This document shows, in pieces, positions 22,301-34,470 of a DNA stretch of 42,507 bases. A program made the position numbers and the translations under genes. Positions within the stretch are counted from its first letter, which is position 1. Each line of letters begins with the position of its first letter. The notes under the pieces were generated by a model, which did no database searches, was not told the DNA's origin, and saw only the letters and a list, made by a program, of their open reading frames with translations. The DNA is from Apostichopus japonicus (Eukaryota > Echinodermata > Holothuroidea > Aspidochirotida > Stichopodidae). The stretch spans positions 18,421,001 through 18,463,507 of the forward strand of contig NC_092561.1 in NCBI RefSeq assembly GCF_037975245.1, written 5' to 3'.

Positions 22301-25300
22301 CATAACTTCTATCTCTTTATTGCAAACGTCTTACTTCTGATTACAGAAAAGCCAAAGAAAGACACAGACTTAAGGTGAGAAAAACATAATAATGAGAATA
22401 TGTTCAAGTAAATAGTTAGTATGAGTTGATATAAAAGGACATTTAGATGACACAGCAATTTCATTGTTGCGTGTGTTTTGATCGCATGATAGGTATGTGA
22501 CAAATGACATTTAATATTTCTTTGAAATATATTCTGAATGAGTTTACAATAAGAAATGCTTGTTTAAAAATCCATACATTTGTTGTTAAGATTGTTAAAT
22601 GCTACATTGAGTTTATCAAAAGTTGTGTTACGCGCATACATGCTCGACGATTAACAAACTACAGCCGTAGACTGTAGAAGGTAGAACACATAACCTTTCT
22701 CACATTCATCAGCCCCTTACAAGTAATCAGACCAATGAGGCAAAGAAACATTAACTTACAATGAAAGCTTAAAAAGCAACAACATTTTATATTGGAGTAT
22801 AATGTCAATGACTCGATAATCAGAGATAAGGAAATGATTGTAACAGCTAATCCCTTTGGTAAACATTGATGGGTAATTCATTTACCTGTTGAGTCAAATT
22901 GTTCCGGTCCCAAGACGAGTTTGAATTAAATGCTTTCCCTTCCCGACCCGACTCCGAGTCCATAAAATGTGCTGGGCACTCCAATATTAAAAATGGTGAG
23001 TCTGGGCTTTGGATGGCCGGATATTCCTGGCGTGGGGAGGGGGGTAGCGGGGGCGACGAAGAGAAAGCTAACCCTCAGATAGCTTATTAACGTCTAAAAA
23101 TATGTTTTCTTTCTATGTTACGGGTGACAAAGTAACATGGCACCCATATGTGATACTCTGCGATTGATATTTGAATTATTGAACCTAGTTTTACTGTCCA
23201 ATGAATGGTTGAGGACAGAAACTATGAACTCAGCTACCAGCGAGTCGGAGGCAAGTGTAAGTTAAAAAAAATGAATAATGAAAATTATATCATTGTAACT
23301 CACACAGAGTAATGTAAAGCAACTACATACTAATGATATTTGTAAGAATATGAACCAGTGACAATGTGCCGTTACGTCGTCTTCTCCCATTTTCAGTTTA
23401 AAACCAAACAAAGGTGACCAACAGGAAACGGAAAGTGACGCGGCGAATCCGGGAGGTTTGTATAACACTGTTTATATTCCAAAGGAAATTGATTGGCAAG
23501 TTCATGTCATGTACTATCATGTACACCTTCACGCATTTACTGTATGCTCTTTAGTTTTTTGTTGAATGTTGTTACTTCTTGAAGTCTTTCAGCAATATTG
23601 TTACTTGTTGAACTATTTCATCTTGTTGAAATCTTTCATCAATACCAATCTAGATCATTGATAGTGTTTAACAGTTTAATATCCATTTAAAAAAGTGATG
23701 GATCTGAGGGGACTGCAGTAATAATGTGCAATGGATATAAGGGGGAAAAAAAGATTCAACAGAAAGATAAGACGTACTTTTTAAATATATTTTTAAACTT
23801 ATTAAATGTATCATTGAACCGTGATATTAACATACGTTTTCTATAAAGTATGTATTTAAAAAGATATAGACGTACAAACAAACAAACATGTACAGATATG
23901 GAAAAAAAAACATTGTAGTAAACAAGAGGTAATATACTAAGATTGAGAGGAAACTATAATTGATCGCTTCGGTTTGATAAGTTTTGGTAAAATAATACGT
24001 TTACATGAAAACTTTTGCTCTTTTGTCTAGCAGTGGTAGTCTAACCTGCACGGGATCTAAACGCTCTTACGCACCTTGAAAAATCGGCCCTTTCACTGAC
24101 CATTATCATATTCTCTAATCATGTTCTACTTTTACATCATTAATATATTCCATGTGTTCTATACATCTTCTATGCAGGGTTTGTTTCGGACATTCCAAGT
24201 GATACCACGATGCCAATTTCATTCTACGGCAGTTTAAACATTAAAGAAGGTTTGTTAAAATTTACTAGCTCATAAAAAAAATTCGAGTAAAGTAACTTTA
24301 TCTGAGTAAGGTCAACTTTAATATTGCAGCTACTCAACCAAGCTCATGAGAGTGGATGTGAAAGCATTGCGCTATATTGTACCATAGGATAATTACGTTA
24401 GCTATCAATTAATACAAAGGATATGAAGAGAAAACTTTAGATTTCGCTAGGAAAGATACAATTTGTCAATTAATCAGTTACTGATTAGGCTTATGCAGCT
24501 CTACTGTATATGGTAAGATTATAAAGTTATATGATGTTTAGATCACAAACTTAAGGAGCTTTGAATGCTTCGTTTAAGTGCCATTATAAAGCCGTAGCTG
24601 TAGCTTGTCTTTTTATTTTCGGATAGAAACGGACCTGGATAATCTGCTGGACTGGAAAACAGAAAGTGATGAAATATTAAAGGATAATGTAGAGTTAATT
24701 TCGCTCATGTCATCTGGGAACTTTTTTGATTATTGGAAAGCCTCGAGTGGAATACCGTCTATGAACGATTGCATCATCGCCAAGACAGTCTCAGGTGATG
24801 AATACTCCAATCGTGTTCTTGTATTGACACTAATATTGTAATTTAAGCCATTACTAATTAAGTATGATCGGACATGTGCTCATGCCAACGTTGTAGCAAA
24901 TGTTGAAACCACATCATAATGCATGGAAACACATGGAAAAAATTCTTTACTGGAAAGCAGCCAATATTATGGTTTATGTGAATAAAGTTTTCTGAATTAA
25001 ATTATTTCAAATCTCTCTTCAGATAATGCTCAGATGAAAGACGTTTACAACTTTATTACCATAGCAACCAGAATGCGACAACTTAGCAGCCATCCAAACA
25101 TTATTAAATGTTTTGGTTGTTCACTTGAACAAGGTATATGTTTTCTATCATAATCATCCACATGATGAAAGGAATAATACATACTTATCCCTACTGCAAT
25201 TTGCAATTCATCAAATCATCAAATCATCCAATCATCAAATCATCCAATCATCAAATCATCCAATCATGAAATCATGAAATCATCCAATCATCCAACCATC

Positions 25301-28300
25301 AATTCATCAAATCATCAAGCACACCTCGAATACACTTTACCCCTTGAAAAGCATGTTTAGTAGTAAATGTTAACTTTGCTTTCACTCTTTGACTAATATA
25401 GAATTGCTTAACTGATATCGGATTTATTTTTTGCAGTGCCATACTTTATCTACCAAGAGCTCTTAGAAAATGGAACACTCAGAGATACACTTCTTGGCAT
25501 CGGCGACGCACATAGCCACCTCCTAAATCGTGATGGTAAAAATGGAGAACTGAACACAATCGCTCATTTAGTCTGTTTCGCGAAAGGTGTCTCGAGTGGT
25601 CTAGAATATCTTCACATGAATAAGGTACAGAAAAGATGTTGGGTATTAAACCATACTGGTAATTTATGTACTAGTTTAATGTCCAGCTGTGTAAACTTAT
25701 TAAATGAGATAACGGGCAAGTTTAAAGCAAAACCATAGTCCGTGAATCTTACTGGTCATGTTATTAAAATGTTTTATTTTCTTCGTCACAATACCAAATG
25801 CATTGTCGATGCTTGTCACAGGTGAAGCATACGTATGTGAATATGTGGTGGTCTCATAACAGTGTTTGGTTTTTATTGTTCGCTAATTTTCGCTGATATT
25901 ATTTTTATGCTAATGGGAGATACACAAGTTGGAGTCGAAATTATTTTAACTGGTTTATAATTTATAGAGTAACTACCTTCATTGGAAAAAATTGCACGAT
26001 AAGAGAACCGCTGGAAATACTCTCATAATGAAGCAAAACTTAGGCAACTCCAACGATTTTATATCCCTTCCTCACCTGCGTCAACAATAGCCAAAACAAT
26101 ATCAAATTGTTAACTTACTGATAATGCTTATCATTTCATAGAGTAACACTCTAAATGTTGAGTAGTTGCTGGTTCTTTATACATAAAATACGTTAACCGT
26201 CTGTTACTATACTAATTGATATCTGTTTCCAAAATAATTAACAGTTATGCCATCCCGGATTAATGTCTAAGAAAATTCTTCTTGATGCCAGTTACAACTG
26301 CAAACTCTTCGACTTTTGGCCAGTTGAGATTTCATCCTACAGATTGACTAAGTTACTTTCTAACGTAAGTTTACAACTGTTACGACGGTTAGAAGTACGA
26401 TATTTATTTATTGTAATTGTATAATTCACTAAAATATATCTTCCGCCCTATAATTTGATTTCATAGTTGGGATGTCATTGTCCCAAGACAATTAGAAAAC
26501 CACGTAACGTTTGCACCAGTGAAGCAATATTTTATTGGGTATTTATCCTAAATTAAGTGTATTAAACTAAACGTCTGATGTGTTTCAACTTCATTGGCGA
26601 TAATGCATGAATCCTGTTCTAGAAATACATGTATAACTGTCACGTATTAATATTTTCCCAGAGAAATCCACCAATTGGTTGGTTTCCACCCGAAACAATA
26701 TTCATAAATCAGTACGACATCGTGTCAGACGTATGGTCTTTCGGGGTATTACTTTGGGAAATATTTTCTTTCGGCAAGTATCGATTCTATAACACAATTC
26801 ACTGTTTCCAATACAATCCATATTGATGCAATGCTTAAGGACATGCACGATGTTTGAGTCATTAAAGTATATGTAACGTTTATGCGAGTGGTTGAAAGTC
26901 AAATCAGATAGTTAGGCTGTACATGGTAAAAGACGGACCATAACCCCCTCTATTGAATCGTTATGTAATATTTTTGACTTATTTACCATAGCACAAGTTA
27001 AGCGGACATGATTTAGAAAGGATAGGACTATTAAATAGCTTTGGCAAGATTTTCCATAAGCTGTTGTTTCAGCTGTGTGTCTCTCTTGGTAGTTGTGCCA
27101 TTCACGTTTTCAACAGGTTGTTAAGATCATTAGCCAATAATTAATTGGTAGAGCATCAAGTTAAAAAAGTATCTTACAAAAGAAAGTCATTTTTTAACCG
27201 CATAGTTAGGCATAAACTGAGGGGATATTTTCCAAATTACCATCAAGTTACCAGACCCTTCGAAGCTCAACAGCATTGCATGGCATGACAGGACGCCGAA
27301 ATATCTCATGATTTATGAGAGATAGATTAAAGTTCAAAATCGTATTTTGAATTTATAGTAGGCTTTTTTACAAAACCATGTAGCTGCATTACAGCTCATA
27401 GCTAAGAATGTACTGCAAAGTTCTGCGACTATTGAACATTTACCATCATTTCTGTATCGCTATGCTAATTAGCACCTTAACAATTAATAATTAATTTTAC
27501 ACAACTATGTTAATATACAATGCACAGCACTTCATTAGTTTACGGTAAAGGCGTGACACAAGTAATAGGTCAGCTATTACTTACTAACAGGTGAAGTTCC
27601 GTATCAGCAAGAAACCATACATGAAATAGAAGAGAATGTCAGACGGTTAAACGTATTACCTCGCCCGCCATTTTGTCCCGGATCAACGTAAGTAAAACAC
27701 CGCCGCCTTGAGTGTTGCCATACTGTAATTGTTGTATGTACCCTTTACAACTCAAATGATAGACAAACATTGATGTACCCGAATATCTATCGCTATTGCA
27801 TTGTTCTTTTCTCTGCCGCAAAACTACAGTTTTCAGTCTGTGAAATTATCGCAAGAGTAATGTAAATGCCGTGATTACATGCAAGAATAAATCATAGAAA
27901 CAACACTTCTCCGTTTTTCCTTCTTATTTCACCAACTTTGTCTAGATTTAGCATAATGCTTTCAGCATGGACACAAACACGTGAGACAAGACCATCAATG
28001 TCTGACTTAAAAGGCAAAATAGATGACATTTCGCTGGAATGCCTACCGGTAATGTAAATGTTGGAATTATTTATAGTATTGTTTTTATTTTATTTACGAC
28101 GTATTGACTAGGTAAACTAGGTAATTGTGGCGTTTTTTTATGGAAACCAGAACAATTTCACACAATCATAACAGCGGACAAAAATAACTTCATGTTTGCC
28201 GTCATAATTAACAAAACGTGCAGGAAACCACCTCTGTACTCTCTATATTGTAAAAATTTAGTATAATTTAATATATGATTATAATTTATATATCAATTGA

Positions 28301-29778
28301 ATAAGAAACATATGAAAGTTACTTAATTTATATTTTGTAGAATCTTGTTAATAAAGTTCTGTCTATACGAAGATATACCGACGTGAACATTCTCAACTTA
28401 CATTGAGCACTGTACAGGGCCACGCAGAGCTGGTAATAGACCCAAGCCAGATGGGAATTGTTGGCTCTTTTCAAACATGTTCATTGAGTATAGTTGTAAA
28501 CTCTGCCAAATACATATGATTTATGTATAGAGATATGCATGTGGTATACATGATGTACTTATATATAACAGAACGGAGCAGAGTATATACAGAATTTCAG
28601 ATCAAAAATGGTCATCACCTTTTCACATTCAGAGAACCTTTCAGTAATTTTTCTTTGGTTAAAGCATCAAGTTCACCAGAACAAATCAAGCAGCTTTGCC
28701 TTTTCTTCAAAATTGATCTTGTTGCCTCGTTCAACAAGGCTGTTTCCCAGTTGCTTGCCTTGTTCAAAATGTATCATATTGCATTGTTCAACAAGATTGT
28801 ATCCTTGTTGCTTGCTTTGTTCAAAGTTGATGTTCAAAATTCGCTAATCCATTAAAACGGTCTTGTACCACTGTGGACCTAATTCCTTTTAAAACACTGA
28901 AGCTCCCATTAGATCCCACTGTTACTGGTCATTGGTTCGGACAGTAAAGTTTTATGATTGCTTATATATCTAAAAAGACCTATTTAGGTTGGTGTTTAAG
29001 AACATTATTCATAAGAACGGTAGCAATATTTTTCAATTAGATCGTATCTCAGTACTTTAGTTACTGGCTATATTTCTTAGCTATTACCGACTTACTGGGT
29101 TTCACTTTGTGTTAGTAATTTGGGCTAAATGATATTCCTTCACTCGCTTAACAATATCGATAGTATTTACCGATCGATCTCCCTTAAATTTCGCAGGACC
29201 ATGCCAACTGACCCACCTGCCCCCCCCCCCCCTTTCCCACATCACCAACTCTGGCCTGTCAATGTACATCGCATTGGGAAAAAGGGTTTCATATTGCTTT
29301 TTGATCACATCATTTTAATTCTTTATGTTTGGTAATGTAAATTTAGCTTGATACCAGAGACAACAGAGCATCTATTAAGACACACAATTGAAATTGTCAA
29401 ATGAAGTCTGAAAGACAAAAGAAATACATATTTATATTATTCAGCCGCAAGGTTTAAATATACTTTAGTCTGTCTTTCGAAGTTTTACAACAGTTTTGTG
29501 AAAGCCTTCTTAGTCTTCACACTCAACCAAACTGAAAAAAGATGCTTTATTATTTTAACATAGCTGATAAGATTTCTTTTTAATACTTTTTCTTTATCTC
29601 TTACGAGGTTCCTTCTTTATATTGCAACATGTTGTCTAATCGAAATTATCATATCAAACCATTGACTATTTTAATATATCTCTTTCTTTTTTAACAGCCG
29701 GATATGGTTTCACCTCTGAAAGACTATTTCAGTTTGGAATCTAACACGAATTATGCACTACCCTGGAATAATATTTAA
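19340..29778 (+). CDS. Receptor gene C: two-Ig receptor pseudokinase (complete)
   Basis: Exons: 19340-19397, 20132-20428, 20793-21161, 21870-21962, 22347-22374, 23397-23455, 24178-24249, 24627-24794, 25023-25133, 25437-25624, 26245-26364, 26662-26773, 27591-27687, 27946-28048, 29698-29778. Phases agree throughout, giving 651 aa. The start is ATGATGCAG; the second ATG is also possible. Layout: signal peptide ([16 protein letters not shown]), Ig1, Ig2, TM ([15 protein letters not shown]), juxtamembrane, kinase-like domain from about 326, tail DYFSLES...NYALPWNNI. Seven of the eight kinase exons have exactly gene B's lengths (111, 188, 120, 112, 97 and 103 nt internally; the first is 3 nt longer). 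Pseudokinase marks are shared: HPG (484-486), Lys for the catalytic-loop Asn, DFW (504-506); the VAIK Lys (378) is kept. Oddities: the first Ig1 cysteine is Tyr (VTLTYPL), with two extra Cys nearby, and the intron after 26773 has a GC donor (G|GCAAGT). Confidence 0.9.
21671..21742. repeat. Three-copy 24 bp tandem repeat
   Basis: TGAACGAAACATTTAAACTG plus AATA is repeated three times with two substitutions, in the intron before the TM exon of gene C. Confidence 0.9.
25201..25320. repeat. ATCATCAA/ATCATCCA short tandem repeat
   Basis: Degenerate 8 bp unit (AATCATCA/AATCATCC/AATCATGA) repeated for about 115 bp in a kinase-domain intron of gene C. Confidence 0.85.
28690..28830. repeat. Two-copy ~57 bp tandem repeat in last intron of gene C
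   Basis: GTTCAACAAGRYTGT, TTGCTTGCYTTGTTCAAA and flanking bases recur with a period of about 57 bp. The open frames here (28523-28855) are produced by the repeat and lack splice-compatible context. Confidence 0.6.
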
Positions 29779-30512
29779 AATATGACGTAAGGCAGAGGTA
29801 TAGTCTTGACGTTTTACAGCCAAAGCTAAAGAAATAATGCAATGTTCATATAGCTATTGAGGTTTCCATGATATCCACATTTCAAATATGGTAATCTCTA
29901 TATGTTCTTTGAGTTTTAAGTAATCATGACATCAATTTCTTTTTATCTTTCCAACAATTCTTTCGGCTCTATTATTCATTATTATGTAATGACGTTACCT
30001 TGTATTAACTGTAAGATTCCACATAATTGTAATAACGAAGTCTTGTACATATTGTTCTCGACCCACCCGATCCTCATAGCTGATACAGTAACTACTATTC
30101 ATGTCCTATAAACATACACCTCGTCCAGTCGCGCAGTTCTTTGTCTTACATGAGAACATGTAAACAGCTTTGCAGTTGTTACAGTGCCACCTGTAACATA
30201 GGTTGCCATGTTACGACCACAAAGTAGTAATTACTGATGGACGGTTGCGGGATATGAACATTATTAGCTGTCCCAGCTATGGGTATCGGCTGTCTGGCCA
30301 GATTTTTGCCAGATTGTTGCACATGAGAGTAATATATTGGGAAAAATATTTGAACGTAGACAGTTAAAATCATCGAGCCTCAGTTCAAAGCTAAACATAT
30401 TGCAAAAATTGTTCACAGAAGAGGACCGATAGGTTCTAGCCTATGCACATGGCTATAGACATGTTAAATTTTTGTTCCCTTTTGTACTTGTATCCTGTGA
30501 TATTGTTATTAT
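29779..30512 (+). other. 3' UTR / 3' flank of receptor gene C
   Basis: Follows the stop of gene C. I saw no canonical AATAAA in the first 300 nt. Parts (about 29790-30060) recur twice more at 35.79-36.29 kb, so this tail belongs to a duplicated unit. Confidence 0.55.
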
Positions 30513-30640
30513 GTTTGAAGAAAAGTCGCCCAAGCTAGAACCTCGGAACGAAAATCAGAAAACTTGGTCCACTCTTAATCCTAGTTCCCTTATATTGAGA
30601 CTTTAATTCCTTAGAAAGGGAACATATACTACACATGATC
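30513..30640 (-). mobile_element. Old, 5'-truncated relative of the U2-headed element
   Basis: Read on the - strand it begins GATCATGTGTAGTATATGTT then CCCTTTC, matching 16422-16448 with one mismatch. It ends with GCTTGGGCGACTTTTCTTCAA, comparable to CCTGGGTGTCTTTTTCTTAA at the 3' end of the 16.4 kb copy. The U2 stem-loop I is missing and the middle is about 45 bp shorter and diverged. No target duplication was found. Confidence 0.5.
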
Positions 30641-31202
30641 AAATATTTTGCTTGTTGAATAGACGGAATATGGGAACTTGGCTCAAAATGTAAAAGTTTC
30701 AAGAGAAAAAAAGATATGACTCTCTCCTTAATGTTTACCGCACCATCTGCTTGATATTTGTAATGTGTTCCGAATTGTTACACGCATTTTGTGAACCGTT
30801 TGCCATTCGTGTGCATTCAACAATAGCGATTAGATAGTGGCGTAGTCGCATAGTTGCGCTGTTGAAATAGCTTTGATTTAACATTGTTCAATGAGAAAGG
30901 AACACATTGATTACCTCACGGAGGTAGAAGTCCGCTTAAGTAATGGTACAATCAGTGGTTTAATTTTGCACGATACAATGTTGTGGTTTCAACGAGGCAT
31001 TACTAAAAAAACAGTACTGCAATATGTACAGGTAAATAACCTCTTTTATCTTATTATTAATCGTCTCTTTCGTAACGCGCAACTTCGGAACGTACCTCTA
31101 CCAGACGTTTCATTTCCAGTGATAAATCACAATGAAACATATAGGTATATATGCAAGTTCATCATGATCAACATGGCACAACGGCATAAGAATTAAGCTA
31201 CT
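30641..31202. other. No gene recognised
   Basis: An open frame at 30891-31196 on the + strand (starting MRKEHIDYLTEVEVRLSNG) has no motif I recognise and no clear coding partner. Otherwise AT-rich spacer. Confidence 0.4.
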
Positions 31203-31950
31203 TAACTTTAATCTCCCCTCCAATTACACCCGACTTCTTTCCTCTTTCCTTAGTAAGCGCAACACAAAAATATACTACAAAAACCAACACTCAAAACCTA
31301 TTTCACTTCGCGCAGCCGGCGCAGGAACTCCACGGGCGCTGTTCCCAGCCCTCTCCTCTACACCTTATTTGTTAATGATCTAAACATCCCACTCTATCCA
31401 GTTGCAACTATAGTCAGTACGCTGACGATATAGTCATTTTGGAGCACCAGTAAAATATTCATATGACGGAAATACATATTAAAAAACGCAATTACACATC
31501 TCGAAAACTGGTGCTTTGATGTGGAGAAAACAAATATATCCCTCAAAATCTAACCTAGTCAATTTCTCCTTTGAAAACTCAAAATACCGTAACCATATTT
31601 TCAAAATTAATCTTTTCAACACTTCAATCACTGCTACTCCCAATGCAACCTTCATCGATACCACTTTCGATAGCAAATTATCCTTAATCTACATTGTATA
31701 GAACTGCAGGACGCTGCTGGTCCCACCTTAAATCCATTCAAATCCTCTCACACAAGTATAATTTCCCTCCGGAAACCACTATCCAAATGTATAAATCCAA
31801 TGTAAAACCAATTTTCAGCTACGGGAGCATCTCCCTGCTTACCATTTCTAATCCCAATAAACAAATGACAGAATGAACACCACACATATCGACTTGCACT
31901 AAAATTCGCTTCCTATATAGCATCTTCGCACGTTCTCCGCGCAGGAAACA
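31203..31950 (+). mobile_element. Decayed non-LTR retrotransposon (LINE) reverse transcriptase fragment
   Basis: Across shifting frames, the translation gives LLSSFLSKRN (31.23 kb), SPLLYTLFVNDLNIPLYPVA, then QYADDIVILE at about 31411-31440 (the catalytic YADD box of RT). It continues with DTTFDSKLSL, AGRCWSHLKSI and QMYKSNVKPIFSYGS, in the order typical of Jockey/CR1-like LINE RT thumb regions. Several frameshifts and stops interrupt it, so it is dead. It abuts the 3' end of the duplicated OAS block. The reaction of the living element would be target-primed reverse transcription. Confidence 0.8.
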
Positions 31951-32012
31951 CAATCTCCAGTGACCTCAGAGAAAAGGTCAAGTTTTGGTGACTTACATTA
32001 TGATTTCAATCT

Positions 32013-33386
32013 CTACATGTCGAATCTGACACAAAGTATCTTCGATGTATCATTTTCATCAGTAAAAGGAATCTCGAAATTTACATCGTTCTTTGAAAAA
32101 AGGCTCCATAAACTCCACGTAGTATCTGGTGTAATCATACGCCGGACGTCTCCCAGAACCTTGTCCGAAACGTCTTGGCACGCTGTCATTTTGGCATCCG
32201 CTACGGATACTTCACAGAAAGAAAACAGAAAATTTTCAATAATCTCTCGATCAGATTCATCCATGCTTTTCTTGGTTACAGTCTTTGGCATAGTCAAACC
32301 ACCTCCATCTCTCACAGAAACGTAGACATTCTTGGGTTTACTACGCCCCTCCAAAATGAACGGCAATTCAGCCCATTCAGGCTGAGGCTTAAACAGTCTT
32401 CGAAGATCTACGGGCTCCCCAAGTCGTGCTCTGTATTCGACTTTCCCAAGACGATCCATGGAGACTCGAGCAAACTTGGCCATTTCCATCATGAAAGATT
32501 TATTCTTTCTCCGGATGATGTTGTTGTAAGGGTTTGTTGGATCCAAAAGTAGGGGACGTGAGTTCTTCATCGTTGATTTTATGTCAGTATCCTCGTAGTA
32601 ATCGGTCCAGTAAATATCCATCTTTTCAGGGTTTGACACGATTGCCAAAAATCGTCGGAATGCCTCCAGAGTGTTTTCTCTTCCATCACATTGTTCTAAT
32701 TCCGTTGCCCGAATAGCTATGTACTCCATAATACTGGAACGTCCAGAGTGGAATCCTTCAACGCAAACCGTCTTGCTCCAAAACTTGGCCAATCTTGTCA
32801 CTGTGCTGCAATGGAATACCTCGTTTTTGCGTTTCACAAATTCAACAGCTGTTTCCGAGAGACCAGTGCTTTGCTTGTAACCTTCAGCATAAGGATTTAA
32901 TGAATCCAAGATGTAAGCTAACGTCATTTCACGCTGTACTTCTTAAGCACTTCTTCCTCGAATCAGCTCGCTTCTAGGAACTCTGTTCGTTGCGGGGAGC
33001 AAGTCTACGTGCAGGGTTTCTTCGGCAACGAAAAATAGCCGCTGTCCCGTCAGTTTGCAGTTGCTACAAGAGTCGGATAGGGCGATGTGCTCCTTCAGGT
33101 CCCTCACAAAATCCCCGAAAGGATACTCACAGTCGTTCAAGAAAACGACCAAATCCAAATCCATCATGAAGCGAAGGGAGCTTTTCTTCGCATAGCTACC
33201 AAGAGGGACGATTCTGTTAATGCAACGACTCCATTTGAATCTGTCGCTATGGAGATGACGACTGAGTCGATCAATGATGCGTCCCACTTCAGTTGTAAGT
33301 TCCTGGGTCGGTGCCAAGTTGTCGGCAAACTCCTTCAAGGCTGAACAAGGGTCGGTGGACATGGGAGTTTGCTTGCTATTGCTCAT
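32013..33386 (-). pseudogene. OAS-like gene, proximal copy, interrupted by one in-frame TAA
   Basis: Exactly the same length (1374 nt) as the intact paralogue at 39438-40811, with no indels; about 80% identical over the first 147 residues. The nucleotidyltransferase motifs GSYAKKSSLR, MMDLDLVV and LHVDLLP, and downstream RPLLLDPTNPYNN, are all present. The single visible lesion is TAA at 32943-32945 in place of the Gln148 codon (CAA) of the paralogue. The stop falls after the third catalytic Asp but before the whole C-terminal half, so a truncated product would lack a full fold. The remaining 304 codons are open from Met154, which suggests the stop is recent or polymorphic. An intron (about 34256-33406) separates a 5' UTR exon, as in the paralogue. 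The start used is the ATG just inside the coding exon; the longer upstream frame is intron. Confidence 0.8.
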
Positions 33387-33737
33387 GGTTCGTCGCGAGC
33401 GTAAACTACAACAAAATAGAAACATACACACACATAAAAGCATCAAATGTTATGTACCTAACAAATTTGCTGCAGATCAATTGGACCTTCCACAGACCCC
33501 ATTACCTTCGACATTTTCTGTTAATAAAAAGTTCTAAACTTTCATACAAACAATTGATTCAAATAAGATCCTCCTAGCGAGTAGGCATGACACAGTCAGC
33601 TCTGTCGGCATGCACGTACATGTCATTCGAAAATACGCTTGATTAGGCTTATTAAGTTTACAATTCCAGGAACTGTGCTAACCAATCAGCTTAAGCCACC
33701 ATATACTAAATAATCATAAACATAACAATAAGCAATA

Positions 33738-33892
33738 AACATGAGATGACATGACATGACATAGCATAGCAGTATAGTATAGCATAGCATAGCATATCAT
33801 ATCATATCATAGCATAGCATAGCATAGCATAACATAATATAATATAACTTAACATAACATAACATTACATTGCATAGCATAACGTAACATAA
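33738..33892. repeat. Degenerate pentanucleotide repeat (AGCAT/ACAT-type)
   Basis: Runs of CATAG, CATAT, CATAA and TATAG units over about 155 bp in the intron of the broken OAS copy. Absent from the intact copy, so inserted or expanded after the duplication. Confidence 0.85.
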
Positions 33893-33991
33893 CAGTGATT
33901 CGTGCAAAACACAGTCCGACAGGTTTAACTGTTGATACAATTATTACATTCTTTTTGGTGCTCTGTATCATATATTTCCTGTATCGTACGT

Positions 33992-33993
<2 letters not shown>

Positions 33994-34044
<51 letters not shown>
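33994..34044. repeat. (AT)n microsatellite
   Basis: About 50 bp of pure AT in the intron of the proximal OAS copy, matching the position of the TA run at 41441-41516 in the distal copy. Confidence 0.9.
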
Positions 34045-34047
<3 letters not shown>

Positions 34048-34470
34048 ATGGCAGTGCTAGTATGTCTATAGTATCTCATATACAGGCTCACATCGAGCAC
34101 TGTGTAGAAGGTACATTAGATTCCGTACATACACGTTACGGAGCGTCTCAACGTATGGATTACATTACTAACTGAGACATATACTTATAGCTGTTGCCAT
34201 GTCAAGAAGTAACATTATTCCTTATTGCAAAAATAAAGCAGTTTTGTATAACCTACCTTCGCTGACAGATCTTCAATAACCTTACAATATTCATTTCGAT
34301 ACGGTACTAACTGATTTAGTTCAGATTCAGTTGACATGTAATGTAGGTCCTTTGGATTGACAACAAATAAAGGAAGTAGAACCGGATAAGCTATTCACAT
34401 AAACAATGGAATTCTATCGATTGCAACATTTCCCTCAGTAGCACAAATAGTTGACCTTTGACCGTCATAT

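Larger units (their letters stand above)
31950..34470. repeat. Segmental duplication, proximal copy (OAS unit)
   Basis: Aligns end to end with 39380-41940 in the same orientation: 3' flank (AGAGAMAAGGTCAA), coding exon, intron, (TA)n, the GTCTATAGTATCTCATMTACA block, splice donor CTACC, 5' exon and promoter region (GACCTTTG..CCGTCATAT). Both intron TA repeats are at the equivalent place. Confidence 0.8.

Noticed and set aside
25201-25320. CRISPR-like spaced repeats
   Set aside because: Contiguous 8 bp units without spacers in a eukaryotic intron; a simple tandem repeat.
28523-28855. 110-residue open frame in the last intron of gene C
   Set aside because: Created by a two-copy tandem repeat within an intron; not phase-linked to neighbouring exons.
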